64,000 nucleotides of DNA from Clostridiales bacterium (lineage in GTDB: Bacteria; Bacillota; Clostridia; Monoglobales; WRBX01), in contig JAISIR010000018.1 of assembly GCA_031261985.1 (NCBI GenBank), positions 1 to 64,000 of the forward strand. The letters run 5' to 3'. Each line of letters starts with the position of its first letter. Positions within the stretch are counted from its first letter, which is position 1. Below the pieces are notes generated by a model. It was not told the origin of the DNA. It ran no database searches and saw only the letters and a program-made list of their open reading frames with translations. Below, one piece after another: positions 1 to 9,660 of the stretch. Made by a program: the position numbers and the translations under genes.

Positions 1-13
1 GCTCTTCCGATCT
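1..13. other. Illumina adapter remnant at contig edge
   Basis: The first 13 bases, GCTCTTCCGATCT, are identical to the 3' end of the standard TruSeq/paired-end adapter. They are not chromosomal sequence. The codons they would add to the C-terminus of the truncated mgtA gene should be ignored. Confidence 0.93.
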
Positions 14-2235
14 ACCCTTAGCATGAATTTTAGTATCGATTTTGCTCCCCATTTTCGTGGTTTTACCAAGTATTCCTTATCGATGTTATCCCACGGTATA
101 GATATGCACGAGATATCGTAAATTAGGTTTAAAAGCAAAAGTTGTATCGGCTGCATAGGTAAAAAAGGTAGGAATGCGCTTGCAATAAGAACGCTTAGCA
201 TATTACCGAAATTAGAGCTGACCGTCATTTTGATGTATTTCATTATATTACCAAAAGTTTTGCGACCTTCGACGACGCCTTTTTCTAGTACCATCAAACT
301 TTTCTCTAATAATATAATATCTGCACTTTCTTTTGCAATATCCACCGCCGAATCAACAGAGATACCAACATCGGAATTTTTCATGGCATAGGCATCGTTT
401 ATACCATCGCCCATAAAGCCTACAATGTGGTTATTATTGCGTAAAGCTAGCACGATGCGCGCTTTTTGCTGAGGTGATAGCTTGGCAAACACATTAACAC
501 GCTCGACCGCCTCGTATAGCTCGTCGTCGGGCATATCTTCGACATCGGTGCCTAGCAAAATCTCGTCCACTTTAATTCCAACTTGTCGACAAATGCAGGC
601 GGTTACAGCATCGTTGTCGCCTGTTAAAACCTTAATATCTATTCCATACTCGTTTAATTTTTCGATAGCTTGCATGGCACTTTCTTTAGGCGGGTCTAAA
701 AACGCAAGGTAACCCATAAGTACCATATCACTCTCATCGTCGATAGAAAATGCGTCGGTGCTAGGCGGGTTGGTCTTTTGCGCAATGGCAATAACGCGCA
801 TCCCCTGCTCGTTTAACCCTTGAACCGTCTGCATAATTTCTGCCTTAATATCGTTAGTTAGTGGCTCAATGCCGCCTTTATACTCGGCAAAGCTACAAAC
901 TTGGAGCATCTCCTCGACCGCGCCTTTTGTAATCAGTTGAGTTTTACCGTTAAAATCCTCTACAACCACGCTCATTCGGCGGCGATTAAAATCAAAGGGA
1001 ATCTCGTCAACTTTATGATATTTAGTGGTTAAATCGCGCATGCCATAATCTTGCGCATGCTCTAAAATTGCTATATCCATTAGGTTTTTAAGCCCAGTTT
1101 GGTTATAACTATTTAAAAAAGCATGGCGTAAAATTCGGTCATCGGTATCGTTGTTACCATGGATATCCAAGTGATATTCTAGGATTACCCTATCTTGCGT
1201 AAGGGTGCCTGTCTTGTCTGTGCATAAAACATCCATTGCGCCAAAGTTTTGGATAGAGCTAAGGCTTTTTACAATGGTCTGCTCGTTAGACATATTAACC
1301 GCGCCGCGAGCAAGGTTTGTGGTTACTATCATTGGGAGCATCTCTGGCGTTAAGCCGACGGCAACCGATAGCGCAAACAAAACTGCGCTAAGCCAATCGC
1401 CCTTTGTAAAACCGTTTACCAGCAGAATAATTGGTACCATAACAAGCATAAAGCGGATAAGGAGCCATGACACCTGGCGAACGCCTTTCTCGAAGCTAGT
1501 GACTACTTTGGTTTGAGCGATGGAGCGGGACATAGAGCCGAAATACGTTTCGCTTCCTGTTGCGATAACGATTGCCATTGCCGAGCCGCTGACGACAGTT
1601 GTGCCCATAAACGCAAGATTTTCCTGCTCTAGCGGGTTGGTTTCGTCTTCGTCTGATATCTCGACGAACTTCTCTTGTGGCTCGCTCTCGCCTGTCAGAG
1701 ATGATTGCGAAATAAATAAATCCTTAGCGGATATAAGGCGCACATCGGCGGGGAGCATATCGCCTGCTGCAAGAAGGATTATATCGCCCACTACTATATC
1801 TTCAAATGGAAGCTCGTTTGTTCCGGTATCTTTACGAACAACTGTTGCGGTGGTAGATATTAGCGACGTTAGCTTCTCGGATGCTGAGTTTGAACGCGTT
1901 TCTTGAACAAAATGCAAAATGCCGCTTAAAAATATCATAGAAACGACTATGATGATTGAAAAAAAGTCGGATTTATCCGTAATATAAGTGACACAAGCAA
2001 GCAGCAAAAGCACTATGTTAAAGGGGTTGATGAAAGAGTTGTAAAGGCGTTTTAGGATAGTGTTTTCGCTTTTAAAAGTTACAATATTTTTGCCATATTG
2101 CTCTTCCATAACCTCTGCCTCTTGCTCGCTATGCCCTAAAGTAGAGGTATTATATTGAACAAGAAGGTTATTAACATCTGATTTTGACGCTTCTAAAAGC
2201 CTGGCGATTGCAGGGGTGTTATTGAATTTAGGCAT
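14..2235 (-). CDS. mgtA: Magnesium-translocating P-type ATPase, C-terminus cut off by contig edge
   Basis: This is a P-type ATPase importing Mg2+ across the plasma membrane. About 740 residues are present; the family has roughly 860-900, so the last membrane helices are missing. Visible motifs in order are LTGES (actuator domain), the membrane motif [12 protein letters not shown] followed by TTNLARGA, which is typical of MgtA/MgtB rather than Ca2+ pumps, DKTGTLT (phosphorylated Asp, near base 1210), VLTGDND and MGDGINDA (near base 395). The start ATG at 2235 has a strong AAGGAGGAG site upstream. It is the last gene of the run 3490-14, 36 bp after the ECF-type gene. No M-box leader is visible, and the position inside an operon leaves no room for one. 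The family assignment is secure; only the 3' end is unknown. Confidence 0.93.
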
Positions 2236-2271
2236 TGGTTACTCCTCCTTGTTCAATTATATTAACGCTAT

Positions 2272-2805
2272 TTACGCTTTATCTTTATTATTAACATCAA
2301 TTTTAGGTAATTTTTTCACTAAATAAATTGCTAAAAATCCGCCAATTAACGCTGTTACAAGTTGAGGCCAGCTAAAGTTGTATGCGATTAAAGCTTGAGC
2401 CTTAGCGGGTAGTAAAAGTTTAGAGATGTTTATCATGGTAAAATACAAGAAAATCGTTTTAAGTATAGAGCCTAAAATTACGCCTAAGTATAGTTTTCTC
2501 TTGCAAACATCTATTACAAGTGGTAGCATGCAGTTGCCTAAAGCGACGATTGGGAATAGGGCTATGCTAGGTAGATGACCTTGGAAGGCTGCTACGATTG
2601 GGGTGATGATACCTATTACACACGCGTCAAAAACTCCGCAATATAGAACGGTTATAACTAAAACTAGGTTAACAAGTGAGCCGATAATAAATAATGATTG
2701 TGGTGTTGAAGCGCCGATGAATGGCAGAATCCTTAGATTTTGAAAAATAATGGCTAGGGCTAAAAATAGTGCCGAAAATGCTAGTCTTTTAATGCTTTTT
2801 TGCAT
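2272..2805 (-). CDS. ECF-transporter S-component-like membrane protein
   Basis: This 177-residue protein is almost entirely hydrophobic, with about five to six predicted membrane segments. It begins with a short basic stretch followed by LAFSALFLALAIIFQ, a pattern common at the start of substrate-binding S components of energy-coupling factor vitamin/metal importers. No EcfA/EcfT genes are nearby, as expected for group II S components that share one module. The start ATG at 2805 follows GGAGGAATCAGC and overlaps the end of the upstream glycosyltransferase by 17 bp, so the two are probably co-translated. The substrate cannot be deduced. It could also be an unrelated small permease. Confidence 0.6.
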   Translation of the reverse strand: MQKSIKRLAFSALFLALAIIFQNLRILPFIGASTPQSLFIIGSLVNLVLVITVLYCGVFDACVIGIITPIVAAFQGHLPSIALFPIVALGNCMLPLVIDVCKRKLYLGVILGSILKTIFLYFTMINISKLLLPAKAQALIAYNFSWPQLVTALIGGFLAIYLVKKLPKIDVNNKDKA

Positions 2806-3490
2806 GCTGATTCCTCCGAATAGTAATTATATTTATAAACATTTTAAAAGTATCGTTGATTACGTTAACTTTTGTAGCGGTAGATGGCTTCATAAAAACT
2901 GGAACCTCACATATTATATAACCGCTGCGCGTTGCATTAGAGATTAACTCGACATCGAAGCCAAAACCGTCGATTGTTTGGCGCGCAAAGAGAATTTTGG
3001 CTATGCTGTTTTTAAAGCCTTTAATTCCACATTGAACGTCAGAAACGCGTAAATCTAGAATTTTGTTAGCAAGCCAGATGAAAGATTCCGACATCATTCG
3101 GCGTAAAAAACTTTGGTATTTACAAGGCGCTTGCTTGGTGTACCTGCTGCCGATTACAACGTCCATGCCTAGTTCTAAAGATTCCAAAATCGGCTTAAAA
3201 TATTCGGGGTCGTAGGCTAAATCTGCATCGGTAAAGATTATATAATCGCCCTCTGCCACCTTAACGCCTTGCTTAACAGCGTTGCCCTTGCCTTTGTTTG
3301 TAGGCGTAGCAATTACCTTAACTTTTTCTACACCCGCAGCGACAAACGAAGTGCCATCTGTGCTACCATCATCTACAACAATAATTTCGTAATCGTAATA
3401 ATTTTTTTGCATAAAGTGGTTAATTGCTTCTAAATTATTTTTGATTATTTTTGCCTCGTTATATGCGGGAATAACAATAGAAACAGTCAT
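2789..3490 (-). CDS. Family 2 glycosyltransferase, polyprenyl-phosphate sugar transferase type
   Basis: This 233-residue GT-A enzyme starts with the nucleotide-sugar fold SIVIPAYNEA, followed by VVDDGSTDGT and the metal-binding FTDADLAYDP. The spacing and the GSRY segment resemble the ALG5/DPM1 group, which transfers glucose or mannose from a nucleotide sugar onto a polyprenyl phosphate at the cytoplasmic face. There is no C-terminal membrane anchor, unlike the second GT2 at 53074-53997. The start ATG at 3490 has AAAGGTGGTAAGTC upstream. It is followed with overlap by the ECF-type membrane protein. Donor and acceptor are unknown. Confidence 0.82.
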   Translation of the reverse strand: MTVSIVIPAYNEAKIIKNNLEAINHFMQKNYYDYEIIVVDDGSTDGTSFVAAGVEKVKVIATPTNKGKGNAVKQGVKVAEGDYIIFTDADLAYDPEYFKPILESLELGMDVVIGSRYTKQAPCKYQSFLRRMMSESFIWLANKILDLRVSDVQCGIKGFKNSIAKILFARQTIDGFGFDVELISNATRSGYIICEVPVFMKPSTATKVNVINDTFKMFINIITIRRNQHAKKH

Positions 3491-3548
3491 GACTTACCAC
3501 CTTTTTCGTGTATTCTCCCCCTGAAGTTGTGAATTATGTTAACTTATA

Positions 3549-5498
3549 TTAAGCAGATTCTTCTACATCAAATTGACTATTGTAGAGTTTAGCGTAAAAC
3601 CCGCCTTTGCTCAATAACTCGTCGTGCGTGCCTTGCTCGACAATATCGCCCTCGTTTAGCACTAAAATTACATCTGCATTTTTAATGGTAGAAAGGCGAT
3701 GTGCAATAATAAAGCTAGTTCTGCCCTGCATTAAATTGTCCATTGCTTTTTGAATATGAATCTCTGTTCGTGTATCGACATTACTTGTTGCTTCATCTAA
3801 AATTAAAATTTTAGGGTCGGCTAGAATTGCACGCGCTATAGTTAGAAGTTGCTTTTGACCTTGCGAAATATTAGACGCTTCCTCGTTTAGTTCCATATTG
3901 TAGCCATCGGGCAACGCCTTAACAAAGTGATTAACCATAGCGGCTTTGGCGGCTTTAACAACGTCATCATGAGTTGCACTTAGCTTGCCATATTTAATAT
4001 TTTCTTCCACACTCGCGTTATATAACCAAGTATCTTGCAACACCATTCCGAACATTTTGTGTAAATCGCGGCGATTAAAGTCTTTAATATTATGTCCGCC
4101 AATTAAAATTTCGCCACTATTTACATCGTAAAAACGCATCAAAAGCTTAACTAAAGTAGTTTTACCCGCGCCTGTTGGCCCTACAATCGCAATTTTTTGA
4201 CCAGGTTTAACCTTTACGCTAAAATCTTTGATGATGATTTTGTTTGAGTTGTATCCAAATTTTACCTGGTTAAACTCGACAGAACTATCGGTTGCTGAAG
4301 CATCAATTGGGTTGGCAGGGTCAGGGATTTCCTCATCTTCTTCTAAAAAGTCAAAAATCCTCTCGCTTGCCGCGGCTGTTTGTTGAAGGATATTGGTGAT
4401 ATTAGAAATCTGTGTTATTGGCTGATTGACTTGCTTAGTATATTGGATAAACGCTTGAATCTCACCAACACCCATTCTACCTTGAATAACCAGGTATCCG
4501 GCAATGACGCAAACCACAACATAGGTAAAATTACTTATGATAAAGGTAATCGGCATTACTAATCCGCCAAGGAAGTTCGCCTTCCAGCTTGAGTTATAAA
4601 GGACAGAATTAAGCTGCTCGAACTGCGCGCTCTTTTGATTTTGAGCGTTAAATGCCTTAACGATAGTTGTGTTGCTGTATACTTCCTCGACATGAGCGTT
4701 AACTTTACCAATAAAATTTTGCTGCTTAATAAAGTGTTTTTGCGAGTAACGCATTACAAACGCAATAAGCGAGAACGAAAGTATGATAGATGTCATGGTT
4801 ATTAATGTTAAGACCCAGTTGATAATCAGCATCATTATTACTACGCCAATAATTTGAGTGAAGGATATGACCAGCTGAGTGACACTTTGGCTCAGTGATT
4901 GATTGATGGAGTCGACATCATTTGTGACGCGCGATAAAACCTCGCCATATGGGACCTTATCGTAAAATTTTATAGGTAAATTGTGGATTTTCTCTTCAAT
5001 TTGAGCGCGTAATTTATAGGTAACATCGTTAGCAACGCGCGCCATAATAAAGCCCTGTGATGCGCCAAGGCAAGCACTTACCAAGTATAATCCCACAAGA
5101 GATAGTATTATCATACCAATTTTGTGGAAGTTCATCGCAATCATTACACCCGATGCACGCTCGCGTACCCAAAAGGTGATTTCGTCGGTTGCCATAGCCA
5201 AAATTCGTGGACCTAGCACGGCAAACGCCATAGAAAGCATTGCTAAAATTATGACAGCAAATAATCTGAATTTGTACGCGCCTAAATATTGAATTAAACG
5301 CCCTATGCTTTTTTTGAAATTTTTAGGCTTGTCAACTACCCCGCCATGTCGTGCGCCAGGGCCGTGATGAGGCTGAGGCGTAGGCTTTTTAATATTGTTG
5401 TTAGCGTATTCTACTTGTAGTAATGTTTCGCTATTAATCTGCTTATTTTTAGATTGTTTTGAAGCACTTTTTTTCTTGTAATAGTCTTTTTTACTCAT
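3549..5498 (-). CDS. ABC exporter half-transporter, catalytically competent subunit
   Basis: This is a type IV ABC exporter subunit of 649 residues: a basic, disordered N-terminus of about 80 residues, six membrane helices (about 80-380), then an ATPase domain. Walker A is GPTGAGKTT, Walker B is ILILDEAT with the catalytic Glu, and the H-loop is IIAHRLSTI. The signature reads NISQGQKQ rather than LSGGQ. Its start overlaps the stop of the preceding subunit by 4 bp (ATGA), so the two are translationally coupled and almost certainly form a heterodimer. The degenerate signature here complements the degenerate Walker B/H-loop of the partner, as in TM287/288-type exporters. The substrate is unknown; drug or lipid export is typical of the family. 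Confidence 0.9.
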   Translation of the reverse strand: MSKKDYYKKKSASKQSKNKQINSETLLQVEYANNNIKKPTPQPHHGPGARHGGVVDKPKNFKKSIGRLIQYLGAYKFRLFAVIILAMLSMAFAVLGPRILAMATDEITFWVRERASGVMIAMNFHKIGMIILSLVGLYLVSACLGASQGFIMARVANDVTYKLRAQIEEKIHNLPIKFYDKVPYGEVLSRVTNDVDSINQSLSQSVTQLVISFTQIIGVVIMMLIINWVLTLITMTSIILSFSLIAFVMRYSQKHFIKQQNFIGKVNAHVEEVYSNTTIVKAFNAQNQKSAQFEQLNSVLYNSSWKANFLGGLVMPITFIISNFTYVVVCVIAGYLVIQGRMGVGEIQAFIQYTKQVNQPITQISNITNILQQTAAASERIFDFLEEDEEIPDPANPIDASATDSSVEFNQVKFGYNSNKIIIKDFSVKVKPGQKIAIVGPTGAGKTTLVKLLMRFYDVNSGEILIGGHNIKDFNRRDLHKMFGMVLQDTWLYNASVEENIKYGKLSATHDDVVKAAKAAMVNHFVKALPDGYNMELNEEASNISQGQKQLLTIARAILADPKILILDEATSNVDTRTEIHIQKAMDNLMQGRTSFIIAHRLSTIKNADVILVLNEGDIVEQGTHDELLSKGGFYAKLYNSQFDVEESA

Positions 5499-7591
5499 GC
5501 GTTCATCTCCTCCTTAGTTAGCTGAGATGAAACAATTTCGCGGTAGGCTTCGCATGTTTCTAGCAGCTCGTGATGCGTGCCTTTGCCAACGATTGCGCCT
5601 TCATCTAGAACCAAAATTTGCTCGGCGTTCATGATTGTGCTAACCCTTTGGGCAATAATTATGTTGGTCGCCTCAGACATTTTTTGCTCTAAGCTGGCGC
5701 GTAATTTGCTATCGGTTTTATAATCAAGAGCCGAGAAACTATCATCAAAAATGTTTATTCTAGCGTTTTTAACCAAGGCGCGAGCTATACATAGCCGCTG
5801 CTTTTGCCCACCCGAAACGTTTTTTCCGCTTTGAGCAATTTCGGCGTTATACTTCTTTTGTTTAGAATTTATAAATTCGGTGGCTTGTGAAATTTCAGCT
5901 TTTTCCTGCATTTCTTCATCAGTAGCATTCTTTTTACCAAGACGCAGGTTGTCGGCAATTGTACCAAAGAATAGCGAGCCTTTTTGCGGAACAAAAGCTA
6001 TTTGGTCGCGCAATGTTGAAAGTTTTAGACTATTTATGTTAACACCGTTAACTTTTATCTCGCCAGAAGTTACATCGTAAAACCTTAAAGCTAAATTTGC
6101 AATTGTTGTTTTACCCGAGCCTGTTGCACCAATTATGGCGGTCGTCTCGGCACGTTTAGCAACAAAAGATATATTATTTATCACGCATTCGCTTGCTTCG
6201 CCATATTTAAAGCTGACATCTTTAAACTCAAGCTCGCCCAAGTGTTCAGGGATAAATTCTGCATCAGTTGATGGCTCGATAATTGAGATTTGAGTATTTA
6301 AAACTTCGCTTATGCGTTCGGCAGAAACAGCGGCGCGCGGCATCATTATAAATACCATAGAAAGCTGCACAAAGCTAAAGAAAACGAAGATTGCGTATTG
6401 TAAAAATGCCATCATATCGCCAACTTGAATCTCGCCTTGCGACACTAAATGCCCACCGTTCCAGATTACGCAAAGCGAAATTGCGTTCATAGAAAGCATC
6501 ATAAGCGGCATAAATAGTGCCATAAGTCGCATTACATAAAGGTTGGTATCGGCTAAGTTGCGATTAGATTGGCGAAACCTTTCGCGCTCAAAGCTGCGTG
6601 TCCCAAAGGCTTTTATAACCATTAATCCCGTTAAATGCTCACGGACAACAAGGTTTAGTCTATCGATAAGTTTTTGCAGAATTTTAAATTTAGGCATTGC
6701 AAAGTGGAAGATGATAGAAATTAAAATAAGCAGAATAATGCAGGTCATTCCTATAATCCACGACATTGAAGGTGCCTTGCCAATTGCCATTATTAAACCG
6801 CCGATTACCATGATTGGCGCGTAGCAGATGAATCGAATGGCAAACAATAAAATCATTTGGATTTGCGTGATATCGTTGGTAGAACGCGTGATAAGGCTTG
6901 CGGTGGAGAATTTATCCATCTCGACATTAGAGAAATCGTCTACTTTTTTGTACAATGCTGTTCGCAAATTTCGCGCGATGCCAGAGCTGATTCTTGCTGA
7001 CATATAATCAACTGTAAGGGCGGCAGAACCACCGATTAAGGCGATTAAAAGCATGAACAAGCCTATGTTTATTATGTACGAAATTGTTCGATGCGATGTG
7101 TCGAGCCCTAGTTTTTGATACTCTGAATCTGCAAAATCTAACGCTGTTTTAACCTTAGCGGTTTCTTCGCTTAAATCCAAAGTAGGATTATTGGCTTTTG
7201 CAAGGTTAGAGCTGATGTTTACGAATATATCATCTAGTTCTTGGTAGGTTTGTTTATCGTTAACATTTATGGCGTAAAAGCTATCGCTAAACTTGGGGGC
7301 AGCTGTTATTTTGCCATATTGTTCAAGGTCGGTAGGTAGTTTTAAATCGTATGAACTTATTACTAAATCGCGTTCTTTAGAGTCCATCTGTGTTAAATAA
7401 GTTGCTAGACCCTCGCGCGTTATAACTGTTGGGGTTGCATGCTCTATTCCGTTTTGCATTATGCCAACATTTACTATTTGACTCATTTTATCGGGTAGGT
7501 ATAAATCGCACATTGCTTGGGTAAAAAGCAAGGCAAACGCAATAATTAGAAGCCATGTAAAAGGCTTGGTAAATTTTAAAATGCTCTTCAT
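5495..7591 (-). CDS. ABC exporter half-transporter, degenerate ATPase-site subunit
   Basis: This 698-residue subunit has a membrane domain interrupted by a large soluble loop (about residues 45-165, between the first two helices) and then an ATPase domain. Walker A is GATGSGKTT and the signature is canonical (VSGGQKQRL). Walker B ends in INIFDD, with Asp in place of the catalytic Glu, and the H-loop reads AQRVSTI with Gln replacing His. These changes mark the non-hydrolysing site of a heterodimeric exporter. It is first in the pair and overlaps the next subunit by 4 bp. The extracytoplasmic insertion between helices 1 and 2 is common in clostridial homologues of this type. The cargo is unknown. 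Confidence 0.9.
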   Translation of the reverse strand: MKSILKFTKPFTWLLIIAFALLFTQAMCDLYLPDKMSQIVNVGIMQNGIEHATPTVITREGLATYLTQMDSKERDLVISSYDLKLPTDLEQYGKITAAPKFSDSFYAINVNDKQTYQELDDIFVNISSNLAKANNPTLDLSEETAKVKTALDFADSEYQKLGLDTSHRTISYIINIGLFMLLIALIGGSAALTVDYMSARISSGIARNLRTALYKKVDDFSNVEMDKFSTASLITRSTNDITQIQMILLFAIRFICYAPIMVIGGLIMAIGKAPSMSWIIGMTCIILLILISIIFHFAMPKFKILQKLIDRLNLVVREHLTGLMVIKAFGTRSFERERFRQSNRNLADTNLYVMRLMALFMPLMMLSMNAISLCVIWNGGHLVSQGEIQVGDMMAFLQYAIFVFFSFVQLSMVFIMMPRAAVSAERISEVLNTQISIIEPSTDAEFIPEHLGELEFKDVSFKYGEASECVINNISFVAKRAETTAIIGATGSGKTTIANLALRFYDVTSGEIKVNGVNINSLKLSTLRDQIAFVPQKGSLFFGTIADNLRLGKKNATDEEMQEKAEISQATEFINSKQKKYNAEIAQSGKNVSGGQKQRLCIARALVKNARINIFDDSFSALDYKTDSKLRASLEQKMSEATNIIIAQRVSTIMNAEQILVLDEGAIVGKGTHHELLETCEAYREIVSSQLTKEEMNA

Positions 7592-7646
7592 TAAATATCC
7601 GTCACTTTCATTATTTGTTATCGTTAGTGTTTGGTCTCGCTTGGGT

Positions 7647-8756
7647 TTAGTACTCTCTGCTTCCGCTGCTTAAAACTTCGTAGCCATCATCTGTGACTAA
7701 AATTAAATCCTCAATCCGCGCTCCGCCCTCGCCTTTGATATAAATCCCGGGTTCGACTGTTATAACCATGCCCGATTGCAGAATATCGTCAGAAACTTTA
7801 GAAACCCTTGGTTCTTCGTGGACTACGGTGCCAACGCCATGACCTGTTGTATGTATAAATTGTTCGCCATAGCCAGCCTCGGCAATGTAATCACGCGCAA
7901 TTTTGTCGATATCCTTTGCTCTGACGCCTGGACGAATGGCTTTTATCGCCAATTGCTGAGCATTTAAAACTATATCCCAAATTTTACGTTGTGTGTCGTT
8001 TAACTCTCCTACTTTTATCATTCGAGTCATGTCAGAGCAATATCCTTGATAAACACAGCCAAAGTCTATCATAACCATATCGTTATCAGCAACGATTCGG
8101 TCGCGTGAAGGCTGCGCATGAGGGTTGGCAGAATTACTGCCACAGGCTACTATTGTATCGAACGATAAGCCACTTGCGCCTTGAGAAAGCATGAATTCTT
8201 CTAGTTTTTTTGCAATATCTAATTCGCTTATCCCTGGTTTTACAATGCTTTTTATGTATTCATAACCTTTATTACCAATTTCGGCAGCAGCGCGGATTTT
8301 AGCGATTTCGTCCGGTTTTTTAATCATATTATTCTTGATAAGCGCGTTAATAGCTAAGTTATAGCTCTCAAAACCAAAACCGCTAATTTGACCAACGCAA
8401 TTTTTTGCGGTAACAGATTTATGGCGATAATGTTCACGTCCGTGGATATTGCTGATGTGAACCTCGACCGCAGGGATGGGACAGCACGCAAGGCTATCGG
8501 CAATTGCGATGCTATAATGCGTGTAGGCGGCAGGGTTTATGACGATTCCGTTAAAGCCCTCGTTTGGTGCACTATGGATTTTCTCGATAATCTCGCCTTC
8601 TAAATTACTTTGAAAGAACTCAACTTCGACCTCGCGATTCTCGGCATACGTCCTTATTTTTAGCTCTAAATCGTCAAGCGTGTTCGTTCCGTAAACGTCT
8701 GGCTCGCGCGTGCCTAGCATATCTAAATTTGCACCGTTTATAATTAAAATTTTCAT
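7647..8756 (-). CDS. Fusion: type II 3-dehydroquinate dehydratase + M24 Xaa-Pro aminopeptidase
   Basis: Two complete enzymes are joined in one reading frame. Residues 1-143 are AroQ, which makes 3-dehydroshikimate: NGANLDMLGTREP with the catalytic Tyr in DVYG, INPAAYTH, VEVHISNIHGRE and RHKSV are all recognisable. Residues from about 144 (MIKKPDEIAKIR) are the catalytic pita-bread domain of an Xaa-Pro aminopeptidase with all five metal ligands: Asp in MIDFG, Asp in CSDMTR, His in TGHGVG, Glu in TVEPGIY and Glu in RIEDL. The creatinase-like N-terminal domain usual in such peptidases is absent, and AroQ sits in its place. I chose ATG 8756 because AGGTGG lies 8 nt upstream; a GTG at 8768 lacks a site. 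The separate genes are neighbours in Bacillus (yqhS-yqhT), which suggests how the fusion arose. Confidence 0.9.
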   Translation of the reverse strand: MKILIINGANLDMLGTREPDVYGTNTLDDLELKIRTYAENREVEVEFFQSNLEGEIIEKIHSAPNEGFNGIVINPAAYTHYSIAIADSLACCPIPAVEVHISNIHGREHYRHKSVTAKNCVGQISGFGFESYNLAINALIKNNMIKKPDEIAKIRAAAEIGNKGYEYIKSIVKPGISELDIAKKLEEFMLSQGASGLSFDTIVACGSNSANPHAQPSRDRIVADNDMVMIDFGCVYQGYCSDMTRMIKVGELNDTQRKIWDIVLNAQQLAIKAIRPGVRAKDIDKIARDYIAEAGYGEQFIHTTGHGVGTVVHEEPRVSKVSDDILQSGMVITVEPGIYIKGEGGARIEDLILVTDDGYEVLSSGSREY

Positions 8757-8772
8757 GCTATTAACCACCTTT

Positions 8773-9630
8773 TTATATCTCGTCTTGATACATCTTTTTC
8801 ATTTGAAGGGCATCGATGCCTTGCGTGCCTTTGCTTTCGCAAATAATAGTAGGAGTTAAATTTTGTTCAGCGATAACCTTGGCTAATGGCTTAAAATCGG
8901 GACCAAACTGTGTGTCGCTAAATGTTAAGTGACGCTTCTCGCCGCCTTCTGTCCATTCAATTTTGCTAAAGTGCGCGTGGAAGTTTTTAGCCCTGTAATC
9001 GCCTAGCTCTTGACGGATGTCGTTTATAATTTTTTCGTAATCTTCTTTAGTTTTGATTCCGCCATGCGTGCGCGCGTTTAAATGCCCAAAATCTATAGCT
9101 GGCAATATTCTTTCGTCAATTTTGCAAACCTCAATTACTTCTTCTAAAGTGCCTAGCTGATTAATCTTGCCCATGGTCTCGAAACACAAATGAATATTGG
9201 AAAACCCTAGCTCATCGACCTCGTGCATCAGCATTTTAACCATTTGGCGCGAAACCCACATTGCAACATCTCGCTCTTGCTCGCCAACCGAACCCATGTG
9301 AATGACTATCCTGTTGGCGCCTAGGTTTTTAGCGAACTCTAGCGTTTTAACTATATGCCCAAAACTACTTTTTTGACGGATAGGGTCGGGTGATGCAATA
9401 TTAATGTAGTAGGGCGAATGAACCGAAAGTGCAATTGAATGTTCTAGTGATTTATCGCGCAAATTCTGTGCAGTTTGCTTGCTTACATTAACACCGCGAC
9501 CACATTGATACTCGAACGCATCAAGCCCAATTTTTTGCAAATACTCTGGCATTTGAAGCGAAGTTTTGTACCCGCTATTGTAAAAATCTTCTGGACTGCC
9601 AGCGGTACCAAAAAGCGGCTTATCCCTCAC
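8773..9630 (-). CDS. Endonuclease IV-family TIM-barrel protein
   Basis: This 285-residue xylose-isomerase-like TIM barrel resembles endonuclease IV (AP endonuclease family 2). Zn-ligand-like motifs are HSPYY, VIHMGS, CFETMG, DFGHLNAR, FHAHFS and ICESKG. The Asp-X-His pair near the C-terminus of true Nfo enzymes appears only as EKRH, so one ligand may be missing and AP-endonuclease activity is not assured. The start is a GTG at 9630 with AGGAG 10 nt upstream. It sits between aroE and the aroQ fusion in an apparent operon. It could be a DNA-repair enzyme or a sugar isomerase/epimerase-like relative. Confidence 0.75.
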   Translation of the reverse strand: MRDKPLFGTAGSPEDFYNSGYKTSLQMPEYLQKIGLDAFEYQCGRGVNVSKQTAQNLRDKSLEHSIALSVHSPYYINIASPDPIRQKSSFGHIVKTLEFAKNLGANRIVIHMGSVGEQERDVAMWVSRQMVKMLMHEVDELGFSNIHLCFETMGKINQLGTLEEVIEVCKIDERILPAIDFGHLNARTHGGIKTKEDYEKIINDIRQELGDYRAKNFHAHFSKIEWTEGGEKRHLTFSDTQFGPDFKPLAKVIAEQNLTPTIICESKGTQGIDALQMKKMYQDEI

Positions 9631-9660
9631 TTAAAATACACTCCTAATACTTAATTATCA

